A stretch of DNA of 64,000 bases from Diphasiastrum complanatum (GCA_029204225.1 CM055112.1:23615171-23679170), one strand, 5' to 3'; shown: positions 1 to 12,436, counted from the stretch's first letter. Made by a program: numbers and translations. The notes: generated by a model not told the origin, from the sequence alone.

Positions 1-37
1 CATCTACGAAGGTCATGAGATAGTATGCCCCCCCTGC

Positions 38-718
38 TCATTTGACCTGCATGGGACTGCATAAATCTGAATGCACAAGCTCAAGAATGCCCTTGGCCCT
101 GGTAGTTTTCTCCTTTGAAAACTTTTTCCTCTGTTGCTTCCCTAGTGCACAAGCCTCACATGTATCTGAAGAAGACTTAATGCTAGGAAGATCTACTACC
201 ATTCTGTGCCTGTTCAATACTTGCAAACTTGTATAGCTCAAATGACCATATCTCTCGTGCCAAAGCTTGTCCCGATTAGTATCCCTTGCAGACAAGGCCT
301 CTTGGCTAGGAATGGTTGTGAAAAGCTTGTAAAGACCTCCTTCTTGCATTCCCTTGGCTACCACCTTGAACTTCTGATCTTTGTCTTTTACCAAACATGT
401 AGAATCATCAAACTCTACCACCATGTTCTGTTTGGTAATGGCACCAACAGATAGCAAGTTCTTAGCCAACCCTGGTACATGCAACACACTTTAAATTTCC
501 TTCACCTCACCTGATGACAGCTGTACTGCAACTGTGCCTTTGCCCCTCACCATACGTGTAGAATTATCTCCAAGGCAAACATGCTGACCATCTTCTGTCT
601 CCTCATAGGTGCTGAACCAATCTCTATGAGGTGTCATGTGCTTTGAGGCTCCAGAATCAATGTACCATCCACCAAATGTGGATTCAGATGATAGGGCTAC
701 AGTGAATAGCTCAAGCAC
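38..718 (-). pseudogene. Copia-1 protease and start of integrase
   Basis: The upper part (491-718) holds the copia protease with active-site triad DSGA in WYIDSGASKHMTPH. A stop follows at the KEI/HVPGL junction. The lower part (38-487) has the conserved NLLSVG motif and the gag-pre-integrase domain with LWHERYGHLSY, then a CEACALGK zinc-binding pair and the beginning of the catalytic core. An in-frame TGA precedes the edge. The domains and their order are certain; the copy is inactive. Confidence 0.9.
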
Positions 719-1583
719 ACTAGATTGCTCCTCCTCTGCAACTTTGTCAACAAAGTGACCTGTTGGTTCTTTCCCTTCTTCTGATCACTTTGCTTCTTCC
801 TGCATTCAAAGGCAAAATGCCCATACTTACCACAATAGTTGCAGTTGCCCTTCCTCTTGGGTGTAGATGAGGAATTGGTGCTTGACTCCTCTCCAACCTG
901 TAACTTGGACACCTACTGCTCCAAGCTTTGCTTTGAGTTCTTCTTTTTGCCTTTTTGCTTCTTCTTAGAAGCAAATGCAAGCTCTGGATTATCTTCCCTT
1001 TCAGAAAGATTCTTCCTTCTCATCTCCTCCTGTAAAAGAAGACCACATAACTCCCCAAAGGTTGGGAGTTCTCCCTAGCAGAAAGGGACATCACATAGTC
1101 TTGATAGTTGAATGACAAGCTGTTCAAGACTATGGGGACAATAGTCCTGTCACTTACTTTCTCTCCAACTGAAGCAAGCTGATCCATTAGATCCTTGACC
1201 TTTGTAATATGATCACCAATTGTTGCACCTGCTTCCATCTTGAGAGTATGTAACCTGTTTTGCAAATACACCAGCTTGGCTGAATCCACTGTTTCAAAAA
1301 AGACTTCAGAATTGTCCAAGCATCAGCTGCATCCCTTGCATTGCAAATGTGAGGAATATTATTGTCCTTGACAGAAAGATTGATTATCCTATGAGCTTTC
1401 TGTCTCCTGTTCATGTAGTCCTTCAATTCAGGATCAGATGTTGGTACAGGTTCTGTACCTGTCATCACCTCCCAGCATTTCTTGTCCATCAAGATATTAG
1501 TTATCTTGAACTTCCACACTCTGTAGTTTGTGCCATCTAATTTGCTAGATTCACCCAGCAAACCCTCCGCAAGACTAGCCATG
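697..1583 (-). pseudogene. Copia-1 gag (UBN2-type capsid and zinc knuckle)
   Basis: Gag would form the virus-like particle and bind RNA. I place the start at the ATG at 1583 (MASLAEGLLGE), followed by the copia capsid signature WKFKITNIL and a typical INLSVKDN stretch. A homopolymer T run near 1300 shifts the frame; the product resumes in another frame with KLVYLQNRLHTLKM. A CX2CX4HX4C knuckle (CNYCGKYGHFAFEC) lies around 805-850. Further stops separate capsid from knuckle, so this is a decayed gene and not a working one. Confidence 0.88.
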
Positions 1584-2038
1584 CTAAAATCTGTGCTTAA
1601 ACAGAAGCTCAACCTGAAAAAGATCAGAAAGGAACAACTTCCAGCAACAAGGGTTTGACCCCAAACTAGGGTATGTAGCCACTTCAAGGCAACCCTTCAA
1701 CTCCTGCTTTTGTCTTTGCCACTTTGTATGGCCTCACTAGCACAAGCACTAGGCCCCACTGGAACAGAAACCAGAAGCCCCTACAGAAAGTGCGCCCTAC
1801 TTTTGTGTAAGCTCCTCCAAAAAAACTCCCCAAAACTTAGCCAGATTTAGAAAGTTTTTGGATCATCCCACTCCCCTTGCCAATAGCTCTCCAACAGTGC
1901 AAGACTCCACCTGATCTGACACCTATAGATCAAATGCTCCCTCTTTCAAGATTGAGGTGCTTGTAGAAGATGAGAATCTTCTCAAGAATCTAAGCACTGA
2001 AGTTTCTCTCACTCACAGACTCACAGGCTAGACAACCT

Positions 2039-2050
2039 GCTCTGATACCA
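2039..2050 (-). promoter_or_regulatory. Primer-binding site, initiator tRNA-Met (copia-1)
   Basis: The minus strand reads TGGTATCAGAGC, the exact complement of the plant initiator tRNA-Met 3' end, directly inside the LTR. Confidence 0.93.
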
Positions 2051-2448
2051 TGATGATTTGCAAGACCCAGCTATGGAGTATCTTAACTCAAATGCTAGAT
2101 CAACTATAAAAGCTTGAGAAACTTGGCTATGGAAAATATCACACACAAGGAGAATTGCATAAGCACCTCACAAACTCAAAAGTCTCAAGAAGAAATGAAT
2201 TGCTAGAGAGAGAGAGAGGAGGGCGTGGGTCCTCCAAATCCCTTGTGAGGCAAGCACCTCCTTTACATGCATGGAAAGTCTAGGTGTCAACCATAGGAGT
2301 GAGCTACTTGGCCAAGTGGGCCACTTGCACTAATTTACTTAACTTACAAAAGGGGGTCTCATGCATTTAAATAAAACATGCCCCATGAGTTATATACAAC
2401 TTAACTAATGCTTAGCCAAAGGGGTAAAATAGGCATTACTCTTCAACA
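2051..2448 (-). repeat. 5' LTR of copia-1
   Basis: The LTR is about 398 bp. On the minus strand it starts TGTTGAAGAG and ends ATCATCA, immediately followed by the primer-binding site. A short (GA)n run and a C-rich block lie in its middle. The outer boundary is set by where copia-2 gag resumes at 2449. Confidence 0.85.
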
Positions 2449-3409
2449 GTTCAAGATGCAAAATATTCTCCAAGATCGAGAATATTGGGAGATCGTCACA
2501 GGTGTCGAAATACCTCACTACTACTGACAAAGAGTTGCGGGAGTATCAGAGATGAAGGAGAAAAGCCCATCATACCATCAACTTGTCAGTTAGAAATATG
2601 ATCATACCCCACATCAGAGATGTTGTTGGACCCAAAGAGGCTTGGGATATACTGAAGAACTTGTACGAGACTATGAATCACTCACGAATCTTGTTCTTGA
2701 CTAATAAGCTACACACATTGAAGATGGGTACAAGTGAATAAAAAACAGACTACTTTACTTAGGTGAACAATCTGAGAGGGCAATTTATTGTAGCCGGAGA
2801 AAGTGTTCTGAATACATTATTGGTATCTATTATGCTTAATAGTCGGGCCTTTGGCTTATCGGGACTTTGTGATGATGATGTCATTACGGGAGACAAGGCC
2901 TTCTTTTGATGAGTTGAATGCTATACTGCTACAGGAGGAAGTGAGGCGACAAAATATTGTCAACAGATAAGCGATTTCAAGGAGCAGACATTCCTAGCAA
3001 AGAAGCAAGAGCAAAGTTCCAAGAAGGGTAACAAAGGGAAGAAGAAGAAGCAGCAGGATATGGAAGAGAATTGGTCAAATCTATTAGAAGATGGAAAAAA
3101 AGTAGAGGGAAATTGCTTTGTTTGCGTAAAATCAGGACATTACGCAAAGGAGTGTTGGCACAACAAGTTCAAGAAGAAGCAGGATAAAATTTTTGCTAAA
3201 GAAGAAGAAGTATCTAATGCAAAATTAAGTGCCTTGGATCTTGAAGACTATGAATTGTTTTCAACATCGAAATCGTCTGGTGGCTTGAGGAGTGTTGGTT
3301 TATTGATTCAGGAGTTTTGAAGCATATGACACCTCGGCGAGAGTGGTTGTCTACTTTTCAAAAACTAGATGATGGATCAAATAAGTTGGGAGATAACTAC
3401 ACATATGAT

Positions 3410-3491
3410 ATAAAGTACAAGTTCAACTACCTTCAGGGAAGATTGGAGAAATAAAGTACAAGTTCAACTACCTTCAGGGAAGATTGGAGAA
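3410..3491 (+). repeat. 41-bp tandem duplication in copia-2 protease
   Basis: Two adjacent identical 41-bp copies begin at 3410 and 3451 (ATAAAGTACAAGTTC start). The duplication shifts the copia-2 frame. Confidence 0.95.
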
Positions 3492-3519
3492 ATAAAGGAT
3501 GTGCTTTATGTACCAAGAA

Positions 3520-3882
3520 TTCATTAGGGGAGTTTTGAGCTCCAAAAGGACCTTATAAGAATTCGTGCAAACATCCCTTTTGTATTATTAGAATATTATA
3601 GCACTATTTTCAATTAATACCTTTGACTTGCCATAACTTTTTAATCGTAGCTCAGAAGTATGTCATGTCGCTCGTCGAGCGCTTTCCAACGCACCAAACT
3701 CTGCTGAAATCGGACTTACCACTAAAAAGTTATGCCATTTTTAATGTGGACTCAAAAAGTTACGTTACGTAGATTTCAAATTTGAGTATTCTAAAAAGTC
3801 CATGTGTAAGAAAAAATTGAGAAAACATTAAAAAAGAATCTTTACAAAGGGTCCTTTTTGGATTTAGAACTCCTCTAATGAA
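3520..3882. mobile_element. MITE (about 363 bp) inside copia-2
   Basis: The left end TTCATTAGGGGAGTT and the reverse complement of the right end, TTCATTAGAGGAGTT, form an imperfect terminal inverted repeat of about 33 bp that continues to an AAAAGGACC block. The segment splits the conserved VP..KNLLSV motif of copia-2 exactly between the two codon blocks. There is no coding capacity. The flanks are A/G-rich, so the target duplication cannot be fixed: a TA, a 3-bp GAA or an AAT duplication are all possible. The superfamily (Stowaway or PIF/Harbinger-like) is therefore open. Confidence 0.72.
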
Positions 3883-4223
3883 GAAGAACTTACTCTCAGT
3901 ATCAGCTATGGCGAAGCAACTCATGGTGGTGCAGTTTGATGAAGAGCGGTATCTCATCAAGGGGAAGGATAATGAAGTAGTAGTTGAGAGCATACTTGCA
4001 GGAAGGTTGTACAAACTTCAAGCTCAGGCGGTGAGTCATCATGCGAGTATTGCGGATATTGGAACAATTAGTAAGTTATGGCACGAGAGGTTTGGGCATC
4101 CGAATTACAAAAGTCTACAAGTGTTGAGGAAATACAACATGGTTACCGGTTTACCTCAATTTCTTTCTGATCACAAAGTTTGTGAAGGTTGTGTCTTAGG
4201 GAGACATCATACGAAGAAATTTT

Positions 4224-4305
4224 CGCCTAGTACAGTCAAGGCGAGAAATGTTCTAGAAATTTCTCGCCTAGTACAGTCAAGGCGAGAAATATTCTAGAAC
4301 TTGTT
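4224..4305 (+). repeat. 41-bp tandem duplication in copia-2 integrase
   Basis: Near-identical 41-bp units start at 4224 and 4265 (CGCCTAGTACAGTCAAGGCG). Each unit itself contains a short hairpin, TCTCGCC...GGCGAGA. Confidence 0.93.
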
Positions 4306-4799
4306 CATACTAATTTGTGCGGTCCTATGAGAACCCAGTCTTATGGGGGAGCAAGTTATTTCATGGTATTTGTGGATGACTATCAGGAAGACGTGGATCT
4401 ATCTTCTCAAGAATAAGAGTGAAGCATTCAAGTATTTCACATGGTTTAAGACACATGTGGAGAAGAAATAGACAGACACATCAAGACACTACGCTCGGAC
4501 AACGTGGAAAAGTATCTTTCTACGAGATTTCAAGTGTTTTGCATGGATCATGGTATACAAGAGACAATTTGCAAGCATTGACACGCCTCAACAAAATGTT
4601 TCTCAATCTAAGTATGTTCATGAACTTCTTGAAAAATTCGATATGTCAGAGTGCAAGCCTATTTCTACGCCATATGATAGTGGATGTAAGCTTACTAAAG
4701 CATTGTGAAATCTCCAATTTACAAATACGAGGGAAGCAGCTCCCGAAAAGGTTTGTGTTTAAAGAAAAATTTCAGGGGCAAATCACCATGTGAAACATG

Positions 4800-5640
4800 T
4801 TGTTGATATAGACAAGGCCTATCCAATTATAACAAAAACATTAAGGTAAAGTGAAACTGGTTGAGTTGAGCTGGTTCTACCAAGGAACTTGGCAAGCCCT
4901 GTAGGGAGCTCATGGCTTGCCAAAAACCTATGATCCATTGCAAAAAATTTGCCTACAGAATTTTTAAATCACCTACCAAAAAACTTTTTATAGGTTTTCA
5001 CAACCTACATGTTTAAGCCCCTTATAGGATATGAGCCTATTACATATTAAAATCTAGGTTTTTATTTTCATATAAATTAGTAATTAAATGTTTGTTAAGA
5101 TTTAAAATATAATTAATTTGGCTCTAGGCTCTAGTAGAATTTTTGCTTAGCCCATAATAAAATTTTAACAAGGTGAAGGCCATTCGAGTCTCTCGTTAAA
5201 CCATAAAGACCGTATAGGTAGTTTTACTTTTTTATTGAGTTTTAATATAAAGTAAAATGCACAAATTACACATTTTGATATTGATAATTACATTACCTAA
5301 AGTTAGCATCTGCATGAAACTATCTCTAAAAAGATTTGAGATTCCTTGAGAGAAATTTTCTATTTTCTTGGGAGCCTTGCAAGTATAATGCCAATAGGCT
5401 TTTGACCCATGAGTTGCTAAAAAGCCTATCAAAAAAGAAATTCATATGTTGTAAAGAAAGTTTTCCCCAAGCACTAGGGCGAGGATTTGAAGGGAAACTG
5501 GCAAAATCAAGCCAGTTCCATTGCGTATGTAATAGCAATGTATATTTTTCACATTTTTTAGATTTTGTGAGTTATTATTGAACTAAAATCAACATCCGAT
5601 GAGCCTTATACCAATTAGATTCTTGATCTTAGGATCAGTT
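4800..5640. other. AT-rich stretch without recognised gene
   Basis: This stretch has short repeats around the words CTTGGCAAG and GGCTTGCCAAAAACC and fragments such as GCCAGTTCC that hint at degenerate inverted repeats. No domain, splice-supported frame or transposon terminus was recognised. Confidence 0.5.
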
Positions 5641-5650
5641 AGTTTTTCAG

Positions 5651-5718
5651 AGCTACAGCGCAAGTTACGGACCTTCGTCACCGACATCGGTTACATCAGG
5701 AACAGGCATGATGATGAG
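5651..5718 (+). other. Candidate 68-bp internal exon, unknown gene
   Basis: A good acceptor (TAGTTTTTCAG) precedes and a donor (GAG/GTATCT) follows a GC-richer block. One frame is fully open for 22 codons (LQRKLRTFVTDIGYIR and on to HDDE), with phase 1 entry and phase 0 exit. It stands out in composition from the AT-rich surroundings. I do not recognise the protein family. No partner exon was found, so this may be a chance signal or a relic; it lies on the strand opposite to the SDR exon at 6.1 kb. Confidence 0.35.
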
Positions 5719-6058
5719 GTATCTACCATACATAGGAGAATGGTTTTCCAAATTATAAAAATTATGGGTTCTCCATTTACAATGTAAATAAATGTAGATT
5801 GCTATTAAGAGCTCAAACCAAATACAAGTGCAAATTTGAAACTTGAAACTTCATACAGAAGTAGCAATTGGCGTCATGGATCAGAATTTGCTCTTCAGAA
5901 TAGTTGGCATTTCTTAACAATTCAATTCCGTGAAGCTAATTAATGAGGAAGTGTTCAGAAAGAACTGATCAAATCAACAGTTGAAACACCAACAGCAACA
6001 TCATCGCAAAAAGTAAATGATTAAGTAATCAAGCTGTGAACTGGGTGTGTGTGTATAC

Positions 6059-6179
6059 CGGTGATGAGCACTGTGTGGGAGGTGAGGTCCAGATCGGCAG
6101 TCACCTCTTCAGCAGTGGTGCGTGAGCCGAAGCCGCTGGGACCAGGCCACCCAACAAGATATTTCAAGTACTCCGCCAT
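6059..6179 (-). CDS. TIC32-like short-chain dehydrogenase, first exon (gene 2)
   Basis: The ATG at 6179 opens 40 codons plus one base, ending at a GT donor (ACCG/GTATAC at 6058). The peptide begins MAEYLKYLVGWPGPSGFGSR, continues TTAEEVTADLD and ends with VLITG. The GPSGF-x-S-x-TAEEVT block is the N-terminal signature of plant TIC32/WWOX-like SDR proteins. VLITG is the start of the Rossmann TGxxxGxG NAD(P)H site, which the next exon should complete. Upstream sequence is a CT/GA-rich leader typical of a 5' UTR. No second exon was found between here and the left edge, where copia elements occupy the intron or have broken the gene. Members are NADPH-dependent oxidoreductases, one of which acts at the chloroplast inner envelope; this gene's own role is inferred only from family. 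Confidence 0.85.
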
Positions 6180-6375
6180 CCGATCCCTCTAGGCTGTATT
6201 TCTCTCTCTCGCTCGCTTGCTCGCTCGTGCTCTCTCTCGTGCGTCGTCGTTCACGCTTGTCATGGCCGCATGCAAAAAACGATATTTACTTTATGCCTTC
6301 TCTTGGCCTCTCTTCAACCCGGCCGGCGGCCATATATGCCTTCTCTTGGCCTCTCGTCAACCTCGCCGTATATGA
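6180..6375 (-). promoter_or_regulatory. 5' UTR and proximal promoter candidate of SDR gene 2, with 28-bp repeats
   Basis: Directly upstream of the ATG is a GA-rich leader (minus strand). Beyond it, two 28-bp near-identical units lie at 6292-6319 and 6335-6362 (plus-strand start TATGCCTTCTCTTGGCC), separated by a GC-rich spacer GGCCGGCGGCC and a palindromic CATATATG that could serve as a TATA element. Its role as promoter is inferred from position. Confidence 0.4.
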
Positions 6376-6516
6376 ATGTCTTTTCCTTTGGAGGAACACG
6401 AGTAGCATCAAAGTACTCAACAACAATATTAAAGCATGGAACATCACCATCAATAGTATCATAGCATGCTATATTAATATCAAGGACCATATCAGCCGCA
6501 ACCTGTATATGTGAAT
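6278..6516 (-). other. Unrecognised open frame beside gypsy gag fragment
   Basis: A minus-strand frame is open for about 71 codons, containing VAADMVLDINIACYDTIDG and then VVEYFDATRVPPKEKTFIYG. It starts after AG dinucleotides that could be splice acceptors (TATATAG, ATATACAG) and ends in TGA in the repeat region. The composition is protein-like (balanced, few rare residues) but I recognise no family. It could be a host exon or a transposon passenger. Confidence 0.3.
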
Positions 6517-6539
6517 TAGCATCAGCAGGAACCTATATA

Positions 6540-6975
6540 TGTGACTCTGACTCACTATGGGAATGACGAGCTCAGGTAGATCAATAACTATTTCAAGTAA
6601 ATCAGGTAACTCGCTCAAACTGTGTGATATAGGATCTTGAAGGTCAGCGAACTCTGCAGACGTGTAACGTCGGACAAAAGTAGGTCGATGGGTCGGAGGA
6701 CGAGGAGATGAAGGATAGACATAGCGGGAAAAGATGAAGCAGAAGGACAAGGTCGGGAGAAGCAAGAAAGGAAGGGTGTCAGAGTACTTGTGCTGTAAAG
6801 TACTGGCAAGAGACATCGCCTCAACAAGTGTGGGAGGACGGAAGGAAGAAACATCGTAACGTAAGGCACCACGAATCCCAGCAATGTAACGAGAAATAAG
6901 CTTAGTGGCCGGTAGATCTGTGGAAAAATAAAAAAGCTCCATAAACTGGTCTGTCCAATCATCGAAGGCGATGCC
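6540..6975 (-). pseudogene. Ty3/gypsy gag fragment
   Basis: The translated minus strand has YIAGIRGALRYDVSSFRPP and VEAMSLASTLQHKYSD, then FVRRYTSAEFADLQ. This is nearly the gag of gypsy A and B (YIAGLRGALQYDVSSFRPP). The zinc knuckle and everything downstream are missing, and the 5' part is replaced by unrelated sequence at about DDWTDQF. It is a truncated or chimeric relic. Confidence 0.82.
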
Positions 6976-7660
6976 TACTGCGCCTGGTAGCATCATGTAA
7001 TCCACACACCATTGTAATTCAATGTTAGATGATTGTGGACACCACTTCCAGAATCGTGCAACAAATGCATGGAATCTTTCGGCACATACCTTCGATTGGT
7101 TTCGTCGTGGTCGTTTTGCCTGAGTAGCTGCTGATGCCAGATCCTGAGTTTGTAACTCAGCAGCTAACTTCTGGTCTTCCAACTATTGCTTGAGATTTGA
7201 CAACTCCTGTTCGATCTGGTCGATCTTCGCGACTACCTCCAAATATTCTAGATGGTCAGTGACTCCCGAGCAGGCAGACACAGCTTGAAGTTGTTGTGTC
7301 AGATCATCAATGCCAAGTAGGGCCTGAAGGTATTCTTCATGAGAATCGGGCCCCCTGCAAGTTGGGGTGGCTTCACTAGACAACTCCTTCAACTCAGCCA
7401 ACTCTTCCTCGACAAGAGCCTTCGCATCCTCGAGCGGTTGTAGGAACTCGACTTGAAAATTTTCGAGCATCTGGCCTTGGAGCTGGTTCAGTTTTGAGAG
7501 GTCAATTGTAATTGAGCATGCATTGTTGCATCAAGCAAGCATAGCTTTTGCCTTTATTTTGGTTGCTCGCTCCTCCTGCAAATGCTTCTGGAGAGCGACA
7601 TCATGTTTATTGGCATCCAGGAGTTGCTTGTTCAAAGAATCAATATTAGTCTGATGCCAC
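6976..7660 (-). pseudogene. Coiled-coil reading frames fused upstream of gypsy gag
   Basis: From about 7660 down to 6976 the minus strand stays coding-like, with only isolated stops. It holds heptad-rich helices (NIDSLNKQLLDANKHDVALQ, then LEDAKALVEEELAELKEL, then VVAKIDQIEQELSNLKQ), then QAKRPRRNQSK, which looks like a nuclear localisation signal, and FVARFWKWCPQSS. Stops lie near 7530 and 7182. Glu, Leu and Gln dominate, so an extended coiled coil is likely. It runs straight into the gypsy gag fragment, so it may be an unusual gag N-terminus or a captured host gene piece. I recognise no specific family. Confidence 0.45.
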
Positions 7661-10047
<2,387 letters not shown>

Positions 10048-10222
10048 TTGAAGTGGGAAAATGTCATACAAGACCTCGACAACGTTGCAAAGGAGAGTCA
10101 AGGAAACCCCTATGATAGTAAGGTTTTTCCAATCCCAACACAATTTGCACTAATGGTATGCAAGATGTTCAAACGAAGAAATTTTATTTGCTTTGAAGAC
10201 AATAGTTCTACAATAGTGGCAA
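10048..10222 (+). other. Reading frame interrupted by gypsy A
   Basis: A plus-strand frame (NVIQDLDNVAKESQGNPYDS, then FPIPTQFALMVCKMFKRRNF) is open up to the insertion point. It continues in the same frame beyond the far end of gypsy A, from the second TSD copy to a stop near 17123. The combined frame is about 84 codons or more. I recognise no family. Sequence further right (17.4-17.85 kb) also has protein-like blocks broken by stops, so this may be an old gene or transposon relic. Confidence 0.35.
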
Positions 10223-10673
10223 AGTTATGAACGTAGCCACGGTTGATCTAGATTTAGTCTATGAAAGCATCACATAAGCAAGACTTAACCCTAGAAAGCA
10301 GGAGAGAGAAAGCTTAAAGAGACTAAAGAAGGAGATCATATCATAAGCCAAGTAACAAATGACACAGAATCCCTACTTATAGCCAAGAGGAAGCCCTAAA
10401 AGGAAGCTTCCAGTGGCTAGGGCCAAACTGAGAGGGAAAATAGTGCGCCCTCCAAGAAGGCCCCCACTCTCAGTAATATGACCAAATAACCAATATAGTG
10501 AATCATAGGGCCCAAGGCCAATAATATGGTCTAAATGTCAATAATAGAGCCCAAGGCCAACCATATAGTCTAAATGTCAAATAATGAATAAAAAAGGGCC
10601 CAAAGCCTGCTTATGCATAAAGTAAAGTAAATGTAAATGGACATGGCGAATGTAATGAGCCGAGCCCATAACT
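10223..10673 (-). repeat. 3' LTR of gypsy A
   Basis: 451 bp, ends AGTTATG/CATAACT. The adjacent internal sequence on the minus strand reads GTGTCGGGGAG, the likely polypurine tract. Confidence 0.95.
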
Positions 10674-10717
10674 CTCCCCGACACAAAAATAAGACCCAAC
10701 TGCCATAAAGGACTGGA

Positions 10718-12283
10718 TCAAGTAACAACAAGCCCTGGAGGATCAACTGGAACAGCATCTGGTGTAGTAACAACTGGAGCAACAGCTGATGTAAAGGAAT
10801 CAACAAGTGCGGCAAGAGCACGAGCCTGATCCGCAAGTGACGGTGTATGATAAAAGACATCAATAGGCTCCCATGTGGCCTCCTCAACAGGACGACCATC
10901 CCAGTGGACTAGGAACTGAATTTGCCGGCGGCGTCGACTATGATGCAAACGCACCTAAAGGATAGCGGCAGGTAATAAAGGAAAGAGATCCGGTGCAGTA
11001 GGAAACTCAGCATCACGAGGAGCATCATCCTCAATAGCAGCACGTAATAAACTGACATGGAATATATCACAAGCACATGTGGAAGCAGGAAGCTGAAGAC
11101 GATATGTAACTGGACTAAGAACCTCCAATATACAATAAGGCCCATAATAACGTGGTGCAAGCTTCTCAGTAGAAGCATGGCCCTGAATAAAATGATGATG
11201 TGCAAACCGTTGGCGTAGATATACCATATCACCAACATGAAACTCAACATGACGTCGATGACGATCAACTGAAGCCTGATAACGCTGCTGGACCTGCTGC
11301 AAATGGGAACTGGCCTGGAGAATAAGCTCACGAGCACCTGATAGAAATGAAGACAGTGTCATAGGTGTATCCTCGGGAGGAAGAGGAATACCAGGTAAAA
11401 GAGGTGCATAACCATGAGATAATAAAAATGGTGCAACGCCGGTGCTGGTACTAACAGAGCTGTTATAGCTATACTCTGCCAAACATAAGTGCTGATCCTA
11501 ATCCTTCCCTGAAGGAGTAACAAAATGGCGCAAATAATCCTCAAGGATCCTGTTAAGGACCTCAGACTGCCCATCAGAAGTAGAATGATAAGAAGACCCC
11601 ATAAAAAGCTGTACATCCAATATACGCATAAGCTCTATCCAGAACAATGATGTAAACTTACTATCCCGATCAGAAAGGATAGTACGAGGAAACCCATGTA
11701 GGCGAAATATCTCTGAAAGGAACAAGCGTGCACACTGCTCTGCTGTGATAGTACTGCGGACGGGTATGAAATGTGCCTGTTTCGAGAACCTGTCAACTAC
11801 CACCATACATGAATTGTGACCACGACGGGTGCGGGGAAGGCCAACGATGAAGTCCATAGAAATATCAGTCCACTGGCGGTGAGGAATAGGCCAACTCTGA
11901 AGCAAACCAGCGGACTTAGCACGGGAGTACTTATTACGTAAGCAGAAAGGACAGGTACAAAAAAGTACAACAAGCTCTTTCCTAAGGGATGGCCAATAGA
12001 AATGATCCTTAAGACGAGCATAAGACTTCTGAAAACCAAAATGACCCCCAACTGGGGACGAATGAGCATCCGAAAACAACTGAGAACGGATACCCAAAGA
12101 ACTAGGAATACAAAGAGAACCATGATGATAAAGACGGTGGTCAACAATGGAATAAGCTTGATGAGGTGAAGACGACATAGGTGGAGCAGAACTATAAACA
12201 TCACGAAAATCAGAACATGTAAGATAAGCAGATGGAAGATCATCAAACCAGGAAGGGATCGTGACAACAACGGTATTCAACAA
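10718..12283 (-). pseudogene. Gypsy A pol: integrase and chromodomain
   Basis: The first open stretch carries the HHCC zinc region (HSSPVGGHFGFQKSY, ending CTCPFCLRNK) and the DD35E core (WTDISMDFIVGLP, then ILSDRDSKFTS, then GQSEVLNRILEDYL). An in-frame TAG follows PSGKD, where related integrases have Trp, and the frame goes on with AEYSYNSSVSTSTG. The C-terminus is a chromodomain (QFLVHWDGRPVEEATWEP), which in chromoviruses steers integration to chromatin. A second stop or shift lies near 10955. The domains are certain; the copy is dead. Confidence 0.92.
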
Positions 12284-12436
12284 CGATGGTCAACAATGGA
12301 ATAAGCCTGATGAGGTGAAGACGACATAGGTGGAGCAGAACTATAAACATCACGAAAATCAGAACATGTAAGATAAGCAGATGGAAGATCATCAAACCAG
12401 GAAGGGATCGTGACAACAACGGTATTCAATAAAGCA
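12139..12436 (-). repeat. 149-bp tandem duplication in gypsy A pol
   Basis: Two adjacent near-identical units begin at 12139 and 12288 (plus-strand start GGTCAACAATGGAATAAGC). Gypsy B has a single copy at the equivalent place. Confidence 0.95.

Larger units (their letters stand above)
1..2448 (-). mobile_element. Copia-1: Ty1/copia retrotransposon, 5' part
   Basis: Read on the minus strand, this stretch has the order 5' LTR (2051-2448), tRNA-iMet primer-binding site (2039-2050), gag, zinc knuckle, protease and the start of integrase, where it leaves the window. It is decayed: gag is split by a frameshift near 1300, and stop codons interrupt the gag-protease region and the integrase core. Its right end abuts the gag of another copia element on the plus strand (2449 onward), so it inserted into that element. 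The left LTR and target duplication lie outside the window. Confidence 0.93.
2449..4790 (+). pseudogene. Copia-2: degenerate Ty1/copia internal region
   Basis: Plus-strand copia relic. 2449-3060 is gag without its N-terminus, broken by stops and shifts but still showing the INLSVRN and NKLHTLKMG blocks. 3060-3320 encodes a basic stretch and a zinc knuckle (CFVCVKSGHYAKEC). 3300-3350 is protease remnant (DSGV in place of DSGA). After an inserted MITE, 3878-4297 encodes the gag-pre-integrase domain (LWHERFGHPNY). 4300-4575 is a shattered integrase core. At about 4577 the TPQQN motif is joined directly to the end of reverse transcriptase (YVHELLEKFDMSECKP), so most of RT is deleted. It was interrupted on the left by copia-1. 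Confidence 0.88.

Noticed and set aside
3520-3882. Firm Stowaway assignment by a TA target duplication
   Set aside because: TA fits, but the inverted repeat extends past the TA pair and the inferred empty site would put stops in the copia frame, so the class was left open.
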